Below are positions 32,095 through 43,039 of a stretch of 64,000 nucleotides of DNA, in pieces. The position numbers were made by a program, and so were the translations under genes. This DNA is from Chara braunii. Taxonomy: Eukaryota > Streptophyta > Charophyceae > Charales > Characeae. The DNA is taken from the NCBI GenBank assembly GCA_003427395.1, contig BFEA01000066.1, positions 3,487,598 through 3,551,597 on the forward strand, in the 5' to 3' direction. The notes under the pieces were generated by a model. That model made no database searches. It was not told where the DNA came from and worked only from the letters and a program-made list of their open reading frames with translations. Each line of letters starts with the position of its first letter. The stretch's first letter is position 1.

Positions 32095-32870
32095 GCAGCT
32101 CGCGGCATACGGGCCACGTCCCAGCGTATAATCATCATCCATAGATGGCGGCTCACTGGCCACGTCCCAGCACATAATCATCATCCATAGATGGCGACTC
32201 ACTGGTCACGTCCCAGCATACGGTACACTGTCCACGTTCCTGCATTTAATCATCATCTGTAGCTGGCGGCAACACTATCCACGTCCCAGCATATAATCAT
32301 CATCTGTAGCTGGCGGCAACACTGTCCACGTCTCAGCATATCATCATCATCTGTAGCTAGCGGCAACACTGTCCACGTCCCAGCATATCATCATCATCTG
32401 AAGCTGGCGGCACACTGGCCACATCCCAACATATCATCATCATCTGAAGTTGGTGGCACACTGGCTACATCCCAGCATNNNNNNNNNNNNNNNNNNNNNN
32501 NNNNNNNNNNNNNNNNNNNNNNNNNNNNNNNNNNNNNNNNNNNNNNNNNNNNNNNNNNNNNNNNNNNNNNNNNNNNNNNNNNNNNNNNNNNNNTGGCACA
32601 CTGGCTACATCCCAGCATATCATCATCATCTGAAGCTGGCGGCACCCATCATATCATCATCATCTGAAGCTGGCGGCACACTGGCCACGTCCCATCATAT
32701 CATTATTATCTGAAGCTGGCAGCACATTGACCACATCCCAGCATATCATCATCGTCCGGCGGCACACTGGCCTCGTCCCAACACATAATGATCCCGCGGT
32801 TGACGGCACATTGACCACGTCCCAACCAATGCTGAGGGCACACTGGCCACGACCCAACATGTACAGGCTG
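32095..32870. repeat. 46-bp tandem array with an assembly gap
   Basis: Units contain CATCATCATCTGAAGCTGGC and CACTGGCCACGTCCCAGCAT. The array borders the integrase end. It is interrupted by 115 unknown bases (32479-32593), and the 25 bases before and after the gap are the same, so copy number is uncertain. Confidence 0.85.
32479..32593. other. Assembly gap, 115 N
   Basis: The gap lies inside a tandem array and is flanked on both sides by TGGCACACTGGCTACATCCC and the five following bases. Confidence 0.95.
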
Positions 32871-32873
32871 ATG

Positions 32874-34100
32874 CTATACGACTCTCGGGTCTCGCCTCAA
32901 CATTTTGCCCGAACTCGGAATCAAATCTGCATCTCTGAGTATGAATTTTCGGAACCGGGAGCCAGATACTTTACCATGGGATGTCGTTTCATCCATCTCT
33001 ACTATCTCATAGGCCTTGTCTTCCACCTCTCTGATGGTCTTGAATGGTCCCATCCATCTGACCTCCAATCTCTTGGTCCGCTGCGTCTCGAGAGATGTAT
33101 CATGCAGAAGTACAATATCCCCGACCTGAAGTCGCCCCTTTCTGATGTACCTCTTGCTGTTTCATCGTGTCTGATCAGATAATCTGCTGTCTGACATCCT
33201 CTTTATGACCTCGATTATGGGTTCATCCACTTCCTTAATCTGCCTGATCCTCAGCCTCAGCAACTCCTCTGTGGAGTATGACTCTCTCTGCGCCTCATGG
33301 GTCTAGGTCTCAACCAGGTTCTCAATGGGAGAAGTAACATATCGTCCGTACCAGCGTGTAACAGGTGCATAACTTGTAGTCCGTTTGACAGTCACATTGT
33401 CAGCATAGAGAGCAACTCTCAAGAAATATGACCAGCTTATGGAATCACCTTAGCACCATTTTGATATAGCATCCTTTAGAGTCATGTGACCTTTTTCCAC
33501 TGGTGCATTAGCTTGAGGATGATATGGTGTCACAAATCTGACCCTGACTCCAAGTTAGGACATGAGCTTTCTGACCATCTCGTTCTTGAACTCTGATCCT
33601 TGATCAGCCACAAACTCACGAATGAGGGGGTACCTTAGGTAGATTTCCTCGATCCAATGTGTCACTACTTTTGCGGTTTTCTTACGGATGACATTTGCTT
33701 CAACATAACCAGACATATTATCTCTCATATTTAATATATATTTCATTTCATCCTTATCAAGTGGCATGGTAATTAGATCAAGGTGAACACTACTACCACG
33801 CTCAACAAGAACAGTGAGGTATAAGGGTTCAGTCAATCTCACAGATGACCTTTTCTGACAGGCTTCACATGACTTACAATATCTCATAACCATATCCTTC
33901 AGGCCATCTCAGTGATATAGTCGGGATACTTTATAGTATGTAGCATCAACTGTCCTATGACCCCCTGCTACACCCTCATGCAACGCGGCGATCACCTCTA
34001 ATTGCCTTTCCTTACCGCACACCACTCTCAGCGGCGGTAGTCCTTCCTTAGCATTCACAAAAAGGTGACCCCTACGTAGTCTAAAGGTCCTTTTTGTCCT
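32874..34100 (-). pseudogene. Integrase of the giant element, several stops
   Basis: The domain starts with an H2C2 zinc finger: two histidines in LHEGVAGGH (near 33980) and CKSCEAC (near 33870). The core has HLDLITMP (first Asp), VADQGSEF (second Asp) and HPQANAPVEKGH (Glu). The C-terminal end has RWMGPF, a GPY/F motif, and stops at 32874. Stops within the frame are TGA between zinc-finger halves (33906-33904, tryptophan in the 58-kb relic), TAA before LGVRV (33557-33555), TAA after KWC, TAG after VET and TGA before NSKR (tryptophan in the relic). It would insert the cDNA into the genome; this copy cannot be translated as one piece. Confidence 0.85.
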
Positions 34101-35131
34101 CTCATGGTAGAACTCGTTCAAGTGATTACTGCTCATCACTACACCGATCCTCTTATACTCTCCATCGTATTCTTCCTTTCTAACTATGCCCTCATCATCC
34201 TTACTTTGTTCTAAATTTTCTGACCCATTCTCTATCTCATTCAATCGACGCTCAACCATTATTGAACTCTCAGCCAGCTCATGAGCTGCAACAGCGGCCT
34301 GTTCTACCATCCCATAGGGGTTTTCTTTTTCTCCCCAGCAGTCTTCTCTACTGGTCGCCATGGCTGAGGCGGTACAACGAGTGGGAGCAGAAGGTAACCC
34401 TTCATCATCGTCCTCCATAAAGAATTCGTCAACGAAGGATGCCTCCTCAAGAGATTCATCATCTATTGATCCCCATTCCACGCGGCTTAACCCATCGGCT
34501 CGATTCTTATTAGTAGGCACCTTTTCTAATACAAAATCATACGTCCATATATGAGTTATCAATCTACTGATCGTAGCATCTATTGGTTGATGCCTCTTAA
34601 CAGCTCCGATTACTGCCGTAGAATCCGTTCTTAAGATGAATCTTCGTCCCATAATGTAGTGTCTGAACACCCTTAGACAGTGCATGATTGCCAGAAGCTC
34701 CTTCCTAAACTGAATATAACCTCTTTCAACTGAATATAATTCTCAAACCTAAGTGGCCTCTCATTTCCATTTTCATCTTTTTGCACAAGCACTCCCCCTA
34801 AGGCTATGGGGCCACCGTCAGCCTCGATGATGAAAGGTTTTCCCTTTTCATCGTCAAAGTGGGGTACCCCTAGCACAACTCCACCGTCTCTTCGCTTATC
34901 TTGAAGTGCTCGTGTTGCTACCTCTCTTTGATTAGACCACTCAAGTTTAACTCCTTGTCGCACCATCTCTCTAAGGGGTTCCGCATTCCTGGCAAACCCA
35001 GGAATGAAGATCCGCCAGAAGCTGCAGACCCCTAGGAAGCTCCTTACTCCCCCAACCGTCTTTAAAGCTATAGGCGAGTTCAGGATTTTGTCCACCTTCT
35101 TCGGATCAGACTTCTCCCTTCTAGGAAACAC
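33990..35131 (-). pseudogene. RNase H and connection of the giant element
   Basis: From 35131 the frame runs through the RT connection (RSFLGVCSFWRIFIPGFA) into RNase H, with FIIEADGG as the first catalytic Asp region. Near 34740 a small duplication shifts the frame; the conserved glutamate region is then in another frame. From 34685 the frame resumes with FILRTDSTAVIG (third acidic residue) and ends the domain with NRADGLSR. A linker of about 140 acidic residues leads to the integrase zinc finger. RNase H would remove the RNA template during cDNA synthesis. Confidence 0.85.
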
Positions 35132-35943
35132 CTAAAACCTAGAATTGTTACCCCCTTTTGAAATAATAACGATTTCGGTTCGCTTGCTGTTAGGTTGTAC
35201 TTAGCCAACCTTTCTTGTACTTTCGCCACTCCTTGCGCATGTTCCCACACGAACCGTCTGACTCGACCATCCACTAAAGTCTCATCATTTTCCTTCGGTC
35301 CTTTAACCGGGTTGTCATCAATGTACGGAAACGAAACCTCTGGGCATATGTCCTCCATGACCTTCAATATGTCTCGCTGGACAACTGCGACCTCATTCGT
35401 CCACTATTTACGCACCACACACATTTGTATGAGGCCTCTAGGTGTATGCATGACGGTCATAGGTCGACTAGTAGGATCTATGGGGAACTGGTCATATCCA
35501 CAGTACAAGTCTATTAGAGAGTAAATGTTTCTTATGGCGAAAGACTCGGCCAATAGATCCGCGTTGGGCAAGCTACCCGCATCACGAACCGTTACCGAAT
35601 TCAATTTTTGCAAGTTTTGTATCCAGCGCAGACCTCCGCCTAACTTCCAAAAGCAAAACCAGTGATTGACATAAGCATCATCCGCTGGTTCTGCAACGTT
35701 GGAGGCGATCTTTTGGTTTATATACTTCATTACCTCTTCTTCTTCCTTCTGAGCATATTTCGTGGGTCCGTCATTCCAAGGCATGTCAGGAACGGTCCAG
35801 ATCTTGACCATCTTGATCATGTCAACGTCCAGTTGTTCCCTCTCCTCGTCATTAAAGGAAAAGGCACCACTGTACTTTTGACATAATTCACATATGAAGT
35901 CCTTCTCAGCCGGCAGGAGAAAGTCATCGACTCCTACCTTCAT
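35080..35943 (-). pseudogene. Reverse transcriptase of the giant element
   Basis: One frame runs from ATG 35943 to 35080 with a single TAG at 35406-35404. It shows the fingers region (WFCFWKLGGGLRW), the first catalytic Asp in SLIDLYCGYDQF, and the catalytic YIDD box in FPYIDDNPVKGP near 35310. It ends with LTASEPKSLLFQ and a GFRCF segment, after which a frame shift leads to the connection at 35131. The sequence order and motifs fit Ty3/Gypsy RT. Frame changes separate it from the protease region at one end and from RNase H at the other. Confidence 0.9.
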
Positions 35944-37154
35944 TATCTTGAACCTCTCTGGGTAATTCTTTCTCTTTTTAATGCAGTCTCTCTTAATATT
36001 TTAATTATCTTTCTTTCCTTCTCTAATGCTTCATTGTAGTCTTTTTCCATCAGGACTGCCACCAGATTCTTCTTAACGCTCTTGCGCTTATACTTCCTCT
36101 TAGATCCGGTGACTATTTTTCTAAAAAAATGCCTAGTTGCAGAAAAGGTGGGCTGCATCGTGCCAACTTTTGCCGCCATCACAACATCTTTGAATCCTTC
36201 CATCTCTCTCTTATCGGCCAACTCCTTCTCTTTATCTAGGAGCTTTAGCATATTTCCGGTATCATTTACTCTGACCGTTGTTTCCTCGTCTATTATTCCA
36301 CTTTCTTTTAACTTTGCTCGTACTTTCTTAATCAACTTGTCAGATTCTCTATGCTTAAGAGAATTAACATGTCGCTGATGACGATGATGGTGCCTATCAC
36401 TTATCACAAAAGTTTGTTCTTGACCAGTGATAGGATCTTGGAGGGAGAGTCAGGCCGCCCCATCATGGCCAAAGAATGCACATGCCTCCATCCTATGTAG
36501 AAAATGAGCTCCTAGGATGCAATCATGGTCCAAGTTAGGAACCACAAACCCTAGGATCTCGGTTCGCAAAGTCCCAATTCGGATAGGCATATCATCAATG
36601 AATCCCTCCAAAGGCAGGAATCCGGCTATGTTGGAGAGTTGATGATTGGCTTTCCTATCTATTCCAAACCCACATGATCTCATCGTGGCCGATGCCATAA
36701 GCACCATCTCGGCCCGAGAGTCCATCAGAGTTCTAACTTTCATGTCATTAAGGGAGATTTTCAAGTATCCACACGACATGTTACCAAACCTCATCTTAGT
36801 ATTAGGCGAAGTTTTTTCCACATGCTTAGGGAAGAGTCTTAGGCTATTGATTTCTACCTTCCACCTCTCAACCATCTTTTTGAGTTTTTCCCTAAACTTT
36901 GGCACCAAGGCTACCGCCTCTTTCCGGGACAGAGTAATTTCGGTTTCCTCAAATAGTTTCTTTACTACTTCATCTATTGAGATACCCTCCTCAGCCTCGG
37001 ACCTCAAGACCACTTTCCTCTTTTTCCCGGCAGCTTTCGTTCCTTTTCCTTCCTTCAATAGGTCCTTGGTCCCATCAATCAGTTGATCTAAGCTCTCTTT
37101 GAGCCTTCTCCCGCTTTTTCTCTTCAACCTCCCTCTGACTGATATGGGACACAT
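35943..37154 (-). pseudogene. Aspartic protease and linker of the giant element
   Basis: The frame begins at about 37154, overlapping the gag end by 80 bases in a different frame, and is interrupted by one TGA at 36452-36450 where the 55-kb relic has tryptophan. The protease signature D-S/T-G-A appears as MDSRAEM near 36720, so the glycine is replaced by arginine. The flap-to-end motif DHDCILGAHFLHR near 36510 is intact. A basic, lysine-rich linker follows to 35943. The gag overlap may reflect a frameshift mechanism or a single-base lesion; the sequence alone does not decide. Confidence 0.75.
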
Positions 37155-38439
37155 TCAGGTTTTCGCTTTTAGGATTGTCGTCTTGCGCCACTATCTTTGG
37201 GGGTAGCATACCATCAAAGGTGATAACATTATCCCTACCCTTCTTTTTTTTATCCTTATTGGCCTTAGCTTTTTCTAAGATTACTGCTCGCATCCCCCCT
37301 TTGATTTGGAAATCTACCTGATTCCAATTGGCATCACAGATGTGCCCATTGACATCTTTCTTGACAATCTCTTTTTCAATCTCTTTCTCCAATGTTGGAC
37401 ATCGGGTTAGAGTATGGTCTTCCTCGTCACAATAATAACTTCGGAGGGCGCCGTCTCTCCTTTGCCAATCTCGGTTCTTATTATCTTTCTTCCAATCTCG
37501 GTCGTGCTTCTTTTTTTGTCTCTCCTTTCTCCTTTGCCTAACGTCTTCATCATCACTTCTTTCGCTCTCACTCTCACTCTCTTCCTTTTGCTTCTCCTTC
37601 TTTTTTTCCTCTTTTCCTTCTTCGAGCCGAACTAGGGCTTGAGTTGCTGGGGCAGGAAGGGATAACTTCTCGAAGCTACCAAGCTTAACGAGAAGACCAA
37701 GAATCTCCTCGGCCTTCAAGTTTCCTCCCGTAGCTGCCTCAACATTTCCCTCTCTTGCACTCGTGATTGCTTCCATCTGTTCCAAAGACCATTTTCTGTT
37801 GGACACGGAAGGCAATTCACGGACCATCTCAACCACTTCATCCCATTTTAGTTGATAATGGGCAGCGCGACTTACCACACTCTTCCTTTCATCCTCCGCG
37901 AAGTTAGTCAGTAGGACATGACATTTTTGAGCCTCGCCTAGGAAGGGTACTCTTCGCGCAACCCTCTCAAAATCCTCTAGGAATTGATCGAGGGTAGCGT
38001 ACTTGGAGCATCGTACATCCAACAAATTTTGCATAGTTGTTGGGACGTCATACTTGGCATATTCTTCCAGCATCTTTTGTCTCACGTCCGTCCATGTTGT
38101 CAGCCCTTGTGTCGTTTTTGTCACCGACACCGTCATTTGAGGTTCAACATACGCTAATAGAGCTTTCAACTTCTGTTTATCCGACCAACCATGGCTCATA
38201 CCGAAGACATCATAGTCCTCCAGGAACTCCCTAACCTTGGTTCCATCAAAGCAAGGTATGTTCGTTGGAGGTACCTTAGCTCTTGGAAGGTCTAGACAGA
38301 CATTCATAGTGTCCATCCCGGTCTTCATGGCCTCTACTCGGTTCAACATCTCTCGAAGAACCGCGGTAGTGGTCACTTCTCCATCCCCAGCGGAGGAACT
38401 AGCACGGCTCTGCCGTGCGTTCGGCCCTTTGACCATCAT
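37075..38439 (-). CDS. Gag of the giant element, 454 residues
   Basis: The frame is intact from ATG 38439 to the stop at 37075. The N-terminal third is Ser/Ala-rich. The capsid-like middle includes IPCFDGTKVREFLEDYD, GMSHGWSDKQKLKALLAYV and WDEVVEMVRELP, typical of Ty3-type retrotransposon Gag. A highly charged E/K-rich hinge is followed by a zinc knuckle near 37446-37400 with S-x2-C-x4-H-x4-C spacing, the first cysteine being serine. It would form the virus-like particle and bind RNA. The second relic at 53676 is clearly homologous. Only this and an accessory ORF remain unbroken in the interior. Confidence 0.85.
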   Translation of the reverse strand: MMVKGPNARQSRASSSAGDGEVTTTAVLREMLNRVEAMKTGMDTMNVCLDLPRAKVPPTNIPCFDGTKVREFLEDYDVFGMSHGWSDKQKLKALLAYVEPQMTVSVTKTTQGLTTWTDVRQKMLEEYAKYDVPTTMQNLLDVRCSKYATLDQFLEDFERVARRVPFLGEAQKCHVLLTNFAEDERKSVVSRAAHYQLKWDEVVEMVRELPSVSNRKWSLEQMEAITSAREGNVEAATGGNLKAEEILGLLVKLGSFEKLSLPAPATQALVRLEEGKEEKKKEKQKEESESESERSDDEDVRQRRKERQKKKHDRDWKKDNKNRDWQRRDGALRSYYCDEEDHTLTRCPTLEKEIEKEIVKKDVNGHICDANWNQVDFQIKGGMRAVILEKAKANKDKKKKGRDNVITFDGMLPPKIVAQDDNPKSENLNVSHISQREVEEKKREKAQRELRSTD

Positions 38440-38461
38440 ATCTAGCTTACTGGTTAAGCCC

Positions 38462-38884
38462 CTACTTCTTCCTAAACCTTTTCTCTCTTAGGATTGCGTT
38501 TAAAATTGGTTCTCAATTTCTGCCGTCAGTAAAGTTTTCTGGCAGATGGGGCTCGAGAATCTTATCAAACACAATCGGTGTTAGGTCACTAACTACTCTT
38601 ATCTCTTTCCTTTCTAATTCTTTCTTTTCTTGGTCAATTATATTACTAATCCATCTTCGAAGAGACTCACGATATGTCCCTTTCTCCCTCAATGAAGGAA
38701 CGTAGAGCCGCATATCATATTCTCCAGTGTCGAGGAACTTCACTACAAGGATGTAGGCCTTTCCTGGGGCATGCCTCTCCTCCAGGGATACACAACGCTC
38801 TATCTTGTAGGAAAAAACTCCTCCACTGGTAAAAGGAACTAGGACATCTAGTATCGCCGTAATTGTCAGGTAGTAACCAGACAT
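38462..38884 (-). pseudogene. Accessory small ORF 4, FPY/DGNW family, one stop
   Basis: ATG at 38884, TGA at 38515-38513 and, in frame, TAG at 38464-38462, just 22 bases before the gag ATG. It has GGVFSYKIERCV, ILVVKFLDTGEYDMRLYVP, a basic helix, and FTDGRN followed by TGA where relatives have tryptophan; beyond it EPILNAILR matches the family end. The tryptophan codon was thus lost by one G-to-A change. The N-terminal 123 residues could still be made. Function unknown. Confidence 0.65.
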
Positions 38885-39106
38885 TGCCTAGTCCCTAGCA
38901 ACTCCCATGGTCCCTCATTTTCTTCGATTCGTCTAATCCTTTCTAATGCCTACTAAGTCTTCCAACCTACCCCCTTTTCTAGGCACCTCCGTGTAATAAC
39001 GTCATGCCTCACTATCTCGAAGGGGTTGTTAGCTTCAGTCACCTTATCTAACCTTCCTTTACAAATGGTCGAGTCGCAATTGACATATAGTTTTCACATT
39101 CCAGTA

Positions 39107-39442
39107 TCATTGCCTTGGGCTGCCTCTAGCGCCTCTACTCAGACTCTCCGCAGGACGTTGTCTAGATAAGATGGTCTCGTCTTTCGCATGTAGCATCACT
39201 CTCCTGCCATCCAAACTCTTGCAATCCTGGAAATGCCTAATCTTAGTCTGACCCATAATTGCTCTAAAAGCAGCTGCTCGCATAAGCTCAAGGTAGTGCT
39301 CTACCATGCCAATCTCGTTGTGCCTACCTAGCCTAGTGTCGCATCCTCTCACAGCCCCGATGACAGTCGCTTGCTGTTCGTGTAGATAGACCTCAAAGCA
39401 GAAGCTCTCTCCATCATCAGGAGTGTAGACATCGATTGACAT
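39107..39442 (-). CDS. Accessory ORF D, 111 residues
   Basis: An intact frame starts 3 bases after the stop of the previous ORF. It does not have the FPY or DGNW motifs; it has an acidic N-terminus (SIDVYTPDDGESF), then LELMRAAAFRAIMGQTKIRH and an R/S-rich end. A remnant of it is seen at 21754-21942 in the plus-strand relative, at the same place in the gene order. No known domain is recognised. Confidence 0.5.
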   Translation of the reverse strand: MSIDVYTPDDGESFCFEVYLHEQQATVIGAVRGCDTRLGRHNEIGMVEHYLELMRAAAFRAIMGQTKIRHFQDCKSLDGRRVMLHAKDETILSRQRPAESLSRGARGSPRQ

Positions 39443-39445
39443 AAC

Positions 39446-39829
39446 TCACCACACTCGATCTCTTAATACCGCATTGAGGATCGGTCCCCAGTCCTTCCCA
39501 TCGCAGAAGCTAGCAAGCACAGGAGGGTTTGGGAATCTCTCAAACTCTCTAGGTAGGGCACTCCTCGTCACTCTCTTTCTTTGTTGTTTCAACAACAACC
39601 TTTCATCTAAGATATACTCAGCAAAAACTACCCATCACGCCTCATAGTCAATCCTTCTCCTTGTTCCAGCAGATACGTCATACTCATTTGTATCAAGGAA
39701 TCAGACTACAAGGACGTACAGAGTCACTGAGTCGTGCTCACAAGTCACACACCGCTCAACGACGTATGGGAAAACACCTCCAGGCGTGATCCTGGCCAGT
39801 GTCTCTATTGCTCTAGTTACTGCCGACAT
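39446..39829 (-). pseudogene. Accessory small ORF 2, FPY/DGNW family, two stops
   Basis: ATG 39829 lies 7 bases after the preceding stop, and the TGA at 39448-39446 lies 3 bases before the next ATG. The frame shows GGVFPYVVERCVTCE, a hydrophobic strand, FLDTNEYDV, a basic helix and FCDGKDWGPILNAVLR. Internal TGA codons interrupt it just before FLDT and before the WVVFAEY segment. Both fit single transitions. Confidence 0.65.
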
Positions 39830-39836
39830 GGGCTAC

Positions 39837-40235
39837 CTACCAACTCTGTCTTCTCAGTGCTGCATTGATGATTGGTTGCCAGTTCCTACCATCGCAGAAT
39901 CCTTTGGGCACTGGCAGGTTATGAATCTTCTCGTAGACTCTTGGCAACAGACTCCAACTCGCCTCTATCCCTTGCTGTCTCAATTGATCCCTCTCTGCTT
40001 CGACACACCTCACAATAATATCCCAGTTGGTAAAGAATCTCGGGTCCTAATCAACCTCTTCTAGAATGTACGGTCGAATATCATAATCATCAGTGTCAAG
40101 GAATCTAGAGACAAGCACATGCACAGTCGTCGTACTTTTCACACAAGTAACGCATTTGACAAGCATATAAGGGAAGCCACCACCGCATGTGACACGAGTT
40201 AGGGATTCTAGGACATTATACTCTTTAGTCATCAT
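39837..40235 (-). pseudogene. Accessory small ORF 1, FPY/DGNW family, one stop
   Basis: This frame starts with ATG ATG at 40235, about 240 bp after the primer site, and runs to TAG at 39839-39837 with one internal TAG at 40049-40047. It encodes GGGFPYMLVKCVTCV, LVSRFLDTDDYDIRPYILEE, a helix, and FCDGRNWQPIINAALRR. It is the clearest full-length member for the terminal motif. Its role is unknown; an accessory function upstream of gag is inferred. Confidence 0.7.
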
Positions 40236-40472
40236 GTGGTTTCTGGCTTATGGACTTGTCAAGCGAAGGGTTCAAAAGACAAATTTCAAACCCTTGCTTG
40301 CAGGTCTGAGTCACTTCAGATAGACTTCTGCAAGAGGTCCCTCCTCTCGGGTCTCCTCTAGCGAAAAAGTCTTTCTGACCTGAGCCAGACCTTGTACGAA
40401 ATATGCTAGACTTTTGCCTTGTCACTGAATATTGTCACTAAGGTCCGCTCCCTGAAACTCAAAATTTTTGAG

Positions 40473-40490
40473 TCCCCGGCAACGACGTCA
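40473..40490 (-). promoter_or_regulatory. Primer-binding site of the giant element, tRNA-Asp-like
   Basis: On the minus strand it reads TGACGTCGTTGCCGGGGA, complementary to the 3' end of plant tRNA-Asp (TCCCCGGCAACGGCGCCA) at 16 of 18 positions. It begins four bases after the LTR end CGACA. This also fixes the element's orientation. Confidence 0.85.
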
Positions 40491-41050
40491 TTTTTGTCGT
40501 GCCCCCACGACTTTCATGGCCTAGTTCGATGTCCCTCCCCGGCCGAGTGCAGTGGGTTGGTGGATTGGCAGACTGTCACACAACATTTTTGTAAGTAATA
40601 GGGAAATTATGCAGAAGTGCATTCACAAACAGCCTTTGTCACGCAATCGAGTAGTCAGGGTTATCCCTCCTACCAGCGGCAACACGGCTTAGAGTGAGGC
40701 GTTCGGGTTTATCGCGTGCACCTGACCCTGTTGTGGAGGACTCATTGTCAGACTCAAGGTCACCGGAGTCCCTATTATCTAGGAGTCCTTCAGGTTGCCT
40801 TGAGTTTAACTTGTATGATATGAAGAGTAAAATAACATAATATCTCATGCATTATAGAATCATGCATCATAAAGCAAATAACACTATAGAACAGGAAGAC
40901 AAAAAAACAGACCCTGCAAAAGCATGACTAGAGACACGAGACTGAAGAGTAGTACGTAGAGAATGCAAGAAGCAACCATAGGAGGAGCTGCAGTCACTGA
41001 TAAATCCTAATAATGTCATAATACATCTCAGTGACTAGAAGATACGAGCC

Positions 41051-41500
41051 TCAATCAATGACGACGAGTGGTACCCCCTCATGAGTGTGCTCGACTGTCT
41101 GGGACTCTGTATTTGGTACATGCTGGTCCTCCTCATCATTGAGAACCTGAGTGGCTATCGACTCTGGGACCACATAGCTGATGTCAAAAAATGCCGTCGG
41201 GTCGATCTTGCTGATATATATCATACATCTCGCCATCTCCTCGTCCTCGACACTCCGGACGTACAACTCCTCGGCAAGGGATATGTTGCCAGTGGCACCA
41301 ATCAAAATCTCAATCCATCCCTTGCCGTAGATGTAATCATAAGAAACCTCCAAAAAACGATCTCCATAGAGTGGCTTCCGAAAAGCTTGTATAACGAAGT
41401 CTACTCCCACCAAATGACTGTAGTCATCCCCAAGATATGGGACTGGTCCCTTTCCCCTAGAAGGGTCAGCTACCTCCTCTGACTTGGGTCCTCCTGATAT
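41051..41500 (-). pseudogene. LTR-borne ORF b (5' LTR copy), start codon lost
   Basis: The full 149-codon frame is open, as in the other LTR, but the initiator is ATA instead of ATG. Several amino-acid differences are spread along it. That both LTR copies remain open after visible divergence suggests the frame was intact at insertion. Confidence 0.5.
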
Positions 41501-41639
41501 GTAATGCCTGAATCAATCACCCTCAAGCAGGTATCGTGCCAAGAGGTAAGCAACCCGTCGTAAGGCTGCCTTCCGCCTGCGTCTCACTTCGGTGACCAAT
41601 GCCATAAGATGCCCTGGATCTGCCCCAACTCAAGCGTGC

Positions 41640-42180
41640 TCAATCCCTGTGAGTATCCCACTCAAAATAGTCCCCCAAGTCAATGTCACTCACGCAGCAA
41701 GGCTCTTGGTCTGAATCATCTCTCTTACCTCCGTAAGCAGGTGGTAATAGGTATCCCGGATTTGGCCACCTTGCTCCTTATCCTCCTGTCTTGACGCCTC
41801 TTTTCCCTGCTGCCACCTCTGCTCGGCGGTTTTGGATTACAGCCATCAAAGTCAAAGAGAGCACCACCTGGTGCAACGGGGACCTGGGGGAACACCACTT
41901 GTAGCCAGTGCTCCCTCCAATAACTCTCCCTGTGGAAAATATAGTCGGCGATCCGGTCATAGGTGGCTCCCTTTATTCCCTGCCCAGCATCTCTCACATG
42001 ATAAGTGATCACCAATGTGTACCTCGATGTGGGGGACTCATTGGCCCTACTGACAAAACTCTAATGTCCAATGTGTTGATAACAGAACTTCTCAACCAGC
42101 TTATCCCATGTCGGGGCCGTCTCATGTTCAGGAGCCAGCTTGACCAATCTGCAAAGTAAGGTAAAATGCCCCTAGCAAGT
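41640..42180 (-). pseudogene. LTR-borne ORF a (5' LTR copy), broken
   Basis: The middle (42015-41725) is open and has TGG where the other LTR has TAG. A TAG near 42063 and a TAA with a frame change near 41730 break the rest. The lesions differ from those of the 3' LTR copy. Confidence 0.5.
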
Positions 42181-42269
42181 GGTTACACCAAACAGTGGTG
42201 TCCGAGTGACTGAAGAAAATAACCCAACTCAATAGGGTCGGAGAGGGCAGCACCCCAATAGAACCCCCA

Positions 42270-42640
42270 ACCAACCGGTGGCAACCAACTCAATAGAGAG
42301 GCCTGCCTGAATGGGTCTGGTTGGACAACAATCAAATCAATATAGGGGCCCGCCTGAATGGGCCCGCCTGAACAACAATCAAACTCGATATAGGGACCCG
42401 CCTGAATGGGCCCGGCTGAACAGCAATCAAACTCAATATAGGGGTCCGGCTGAACAGCAATCAAACTCAATATAGGGGCCCGCCTGAACAACAGTCAACT
42501 CGATATAGGGGCCCGCCTGAATGGGCCCGCCTGAAGGACAACAACTCTATATAGGGGCCCACCTGAATGGGCCCGCCTGAACAACAATCAACTCGATATA
42601 GGGGCCCGCCTGAATGGGCCGGGCTGAACAGCAAACTCAT
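42270..42640. repeat. LTR minisatellite 1 (5' LTR)
   Basis: This is the counterpart of 24210-24570, with different copy number and order of variants. Confidence 0.85.
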
Positions 42641-43039
42641 CAGCTTAGCAACTCAACATAGCAACATCATATGATTATCTCCGCAACGAGTGGACTAGAA
42701 TAAAAGAACTGGACTGCCAGTATCGTCGTTGTCGAGGACTGGTCAACAAAATGTCATCTACGCAGGGACCAGTTGCAAAATACTGTATACACGAACTAGA
42801 CTGCGCAGATACCGTATGTGCAGGAAAAATACCGTCTGCACAGGAACTGAGATAAATATTGTCCATATAGAGCCTAACCGGCGATAAATCAAATCAGCGG
42901 GAGTTGGGGGTAGTCATACCATCAGAGACATCCAGTCATGTCCTCAAGACTAATCACACTAGCAGGGCATGCGTCCGCAACCATCATACCGCCAGGACGG
43001 GCATTCTAGAATCATCAGAACTTCAGAGCACACACTCAC

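Noticed and set aside
32874-33068. A chromodomain after the integrase
   Set aside because: The sequence after the GPY/F-like motif is short, ends at 32874 and shows no aromatic cage pattern.
33180-38515. A variant genetic code in which TGA means tryptophan
   Set aside because: TGG is still used for most tryptophans, TAG also replaces TGG, and stops also replace glutamine and arginine codons. Transition mutations explain all of these.
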